Source: Prochloron sp. SulCav_FS08_3_32_3330 (lineage in GTDB: Bacteria > Cyanobacteriota > Cyanobacteriia > Cyanobacteriales > DYNF01). From it: a stretch of DNA of 33,133 nt. The DNA is taken from the NCBI GenBank assembly GCA_020721205.1, contig DYNF01000047.1:1-33133 (forward strand), written 5' to 3'. Both the position numbers and the translations under genes were made by a program. This document shows, in pieces, positions 31,971 through 33,133 of this stretch. The notes beneath the pieces are model-generated. The model was given only the letters and a program-made list of their open reading frames with translations, did no database searches and was not told where the DNA came from. Positions within the stretch are counted from its first letter, which is position 1, and each line of letters opens with the position of its first letter.

Positions 31971-32209
31971 ACCTAGAGCAAAAGTCGGGGTTTTAACAAA
32001 TCCCCGACTTTTCTGTGGCTTTAGAGTTTTTTTATTGATTTAATGATGTGAGTATTAGTACGCTTTGAAATGAATTTCAAAGCTAATCGTCAGCGTTAAC
32101 TAAAGTTAACTAAAAGAGTTAAATCGTAGGAAAATAGTTAACTTTAGTTAACGTCTTATGTTAGCAGACTCAATAAATTGAGTCTGCTGTATTTATAGTT
32201 TTACTAAAA
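31971..32209 (-). promoter_or_regulatory. Leader region of CRISPR array 2
   Basis: Read on the minus strand, the order is: AGCAGACTCAA/TTGAGTCTGCT hairpin (32163-32188), GTTAAC-rich sites AGTTAACTTTAGTTAACG in opposite orientations (32136-32153 and 32094-32111), the palindrome GCTTTGAAA...TTTCAAAGC (32062-32083), a stretch matching the array 1 leader to about 32040, and then a unique hairpin (31980-32012) directly before the first repeat. The bases from 32040 to 32111 match array 1's leader closely. Confidence 0.75.
31980..32012. terminator. Terminator-like hairpin between leader and first repeat of array 2
   Basis: AAAAGTCGGGG at 31980-31990 pairs perfectly with CCCCGACTTTT at 32002-32012 around an 11-base loop. 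It is an 11-bp GC-rich-topped stem with A/T flanks on both sides, the form of a bidirectional intrinsic terminator. Array 1 has no counterpart at the same place. Confidence 0.8.
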
Positions 32210-32269
32210 TTGCATAATATTTGCTATTATCTTTGGAAACCACCCCCTCCCATACCTTGTTTAAATAAA

Positions 32270-32737
32270 ATGAATGAACAATTTTTTGAATATGCTCCCA
32301 CTATTGAATTATTACAAAGTTTAGTTAGTGGCTTATTAAAACAGAAAGGAGTCTTAGCTAAAGCCATCAGACTTTGGGTAATATTAAGATCTCTTTATGG
32401 AAATGAAGGGGATCCCTTATTTTTAGAAAGTACCTCTTATCATGATACTAAATCAGGAAATACCACAAATTTTAGTTGTGGAAAATGGTACAAAGAATTA
32501 CAAGCAAAAGATAATAATTTAAGTAATAATTCTCTCAATGATTGGTTATTTTCAGGGAATTTAAGTTTAGAAGAAAGAAATTGGCGTAAAATATTTCAAC
32601 AACAATATAATTTAACTGACACAGAATTAAATCAAATTTTACCCGAAAAAATTACAGATAAAAATAAAGATTATTTTCCTTTTGCTGTAGATGAAAGAAC
32701 TTTAAGAAATGATTTTAGTCATTTACTTAAAAACTGA
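32270..32737 (+). pseudogene. N-terminal part of a TIGR03985-type CRISPR-associated regulator
   Basis: From ATG 32270 the frame gives 155 residues, starting MNEQFFEYAPTIELLQSL and continuing AIRLWVILRSLYG, SLNDWLFSGNLSLEERNW and FAVDERTLRNDFSHLLKN. This fits the start of the cyanobacterial CRISPR-associated TIGR03985 family, a WYL-domain transcription-regulator-like protein that is normally several hundred residues long. The helix-turn-helix-like RTLRNDFSHL is present, but the WYL sensor is lost. Homology stops where a CHAT-gene remnant starts, so it was cut by a rearrangement. A shortened, constitutive DNA-binding product is possible. Confidence 0.6.
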
Positions 32738-33024
32738 TCAACGCCGTCAAGAAATTTTAGCAGAATTTCTTGATGTTTATGAAAATATGGTACAAGCTTG
32801 TATTAATGCAGGTGAATTAGAAAAAGCCATTGAAATAGTAGAAAGATCACGCAGTAAATTTGTTAGTTGATTTAATGGCAAGTAATGACTTATATAATGA
32901 TGGTAAAATACCAACGGAAGTTGAATCTTTATTACAAAAATATAAGGTCAAGGAATAGAAAATTTACAAAATTGACTTAGTGAAAATTGGTTAAATAATT
33001 ATATTAATAATTATCAAAATAGAT
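32736..33024 (+). pseudogene. Decayed TPR-CHAT protein fragment
   Basis: The reading frame is broken. DQRRQEILAEFLDVYENMVQ, ACINAGELEKAIEIVERSRS and, after a frameshift at about 32866, LVDLMASNDLYNDGKIP match the helical linker before the caspase-like CHAT domain of cyanobacterial TPR-CHAT proteins. A further frame change leads to ENLQN-stop-LSENWLNNYINN, where the stop (TGA 32973-32975) replaces an expected Trp. The CHAT catalytic His/Cys region is absent. Confidence 0.65.
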
Positions 33025-33079
33025 AATCATTAATTTTAGATTTTGACCAAGAAAAAAGGGTTTCAAGCCTCCTCTTTCA

Positions 33080-33099
33080 AGCAGGGCGTTTTCATTCTC
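33080..33099 (+). repeat. Dispersed 20-bp repeat, copy 2
   Basis: Second copy of the GCAGGGCGTTTTCATTCTC-containing 20-mer seen at 2859-2878. The bases 33102-33133 end the window in a GTTAGCCCTCACCCCCTAAC-type repeat common next to cyanobacterial mobile or intergenic repeats. Confidence 0.65.
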
Positions 33100-33133
33100 G
33101 GGGGAAAATTGTTAGCCCTCACCCCCTAACCCC

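Noticed and set aside
1-33133. tRNA or rRNA genes
   Set aside because: No stretch with a tRNA-like GGTTCGA/T-loop arrangement or rRNA consensus was seen on either strand.

Overview
The window looks like chromosomal or plasmid DNA of a low-GC cyanobacterium. The DNA is very AT-rich, the HIP1 octamer GCGATCGC occurs inside and between genes (near 1470, 16051 and 28384), several protein families are mainly cyanobacterial, and an inverted repeat of the GTAGGTTGGGTT type is present. The genus cannot be fixed from the sequence; a Geminocystis/Cyanobacterium-like organism is a guess.

Layout. (1) 1-2.8 kb: an uncharacterised protein followed by a AAA+ ATPase of the type found with extracellular contractile injection systems. 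(2) 2.9-12.7 kb: an accessory region full of broken genes and small toxin-antitoxin (TA) style modules. Remnants include a DISARM DrmD-like C-terminus, a family A DNA polymerase, a DEAD/DEAH helicase, the partner of a AAA ATPase, a short-chain dehydrogenase, a Fic protein and a 3'-truncated holA. The modules include PIN/UPF0175, a HicA-like pair and Panacea-Fic. (3) 12.7-14.0 kb: a STAND (NB-ARC-like) NTPase converging on the truncated holA. (4) 14.2-18.6 kb: a RiPP (peptide natural product) cluster. It has two tandemly duplicated precursor peptides, a terminator-like hairpin, a radical SAM/SPASM enzyme, an HExxH peptide hydroxylase-like protein, a GT9 glycosyltransferase and an Fe(II)/2-oxoglutarate oxygenase. 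(5) 18.6-20.2 kb: an unknown gene, a truncated Ycf46-like AAA protein and a sigma-like regulator. (6) 20.3-32.7 kb: a complete type III-B-like CRISPR interference locus on the minus strand, flanked by two inward-pointing CRISPR arrays with matching leaders and identical distal ends. (7) 32.3-33.1 kb: a truncated CRISPR-associated WYL-type regulator fused by rearrangement to a decayed CHAT-domain gene.

The type III operon reads, 5' to 3' on the minus strand: CARF protein with a RelE-like tail, membrane-SAVED protein, HD-less Cas10 with GGDD, Cmr3, PD-(D/E)XK-like protein, MntA/HepT TA pair, Cmr4, Cmr5, and a Cmr6-Cmr1-like fusion. The inferred job is target-RNA recognition by the Cmr complex, cyclic oligoadenylate synthesis by Cas10, and signal reading by a CARF-RelE effector and a membrane-anchored SAVED effector. 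Cmr4 appears to have lost its catalytic Asp and Cas10 has no HD nuclease, so immunity may depend mostly on the signalling arm. No Cas6, Cas1 or Cas2 lies in the window.

The points most worth following are the four-enzyme RiPP cluster, the dual cyclic-nucleotide effectors with a catalytically altered backbone, the inverted-array architecture, and two TA modules that each sit between direct duplications of the end of a neighbouring gene.
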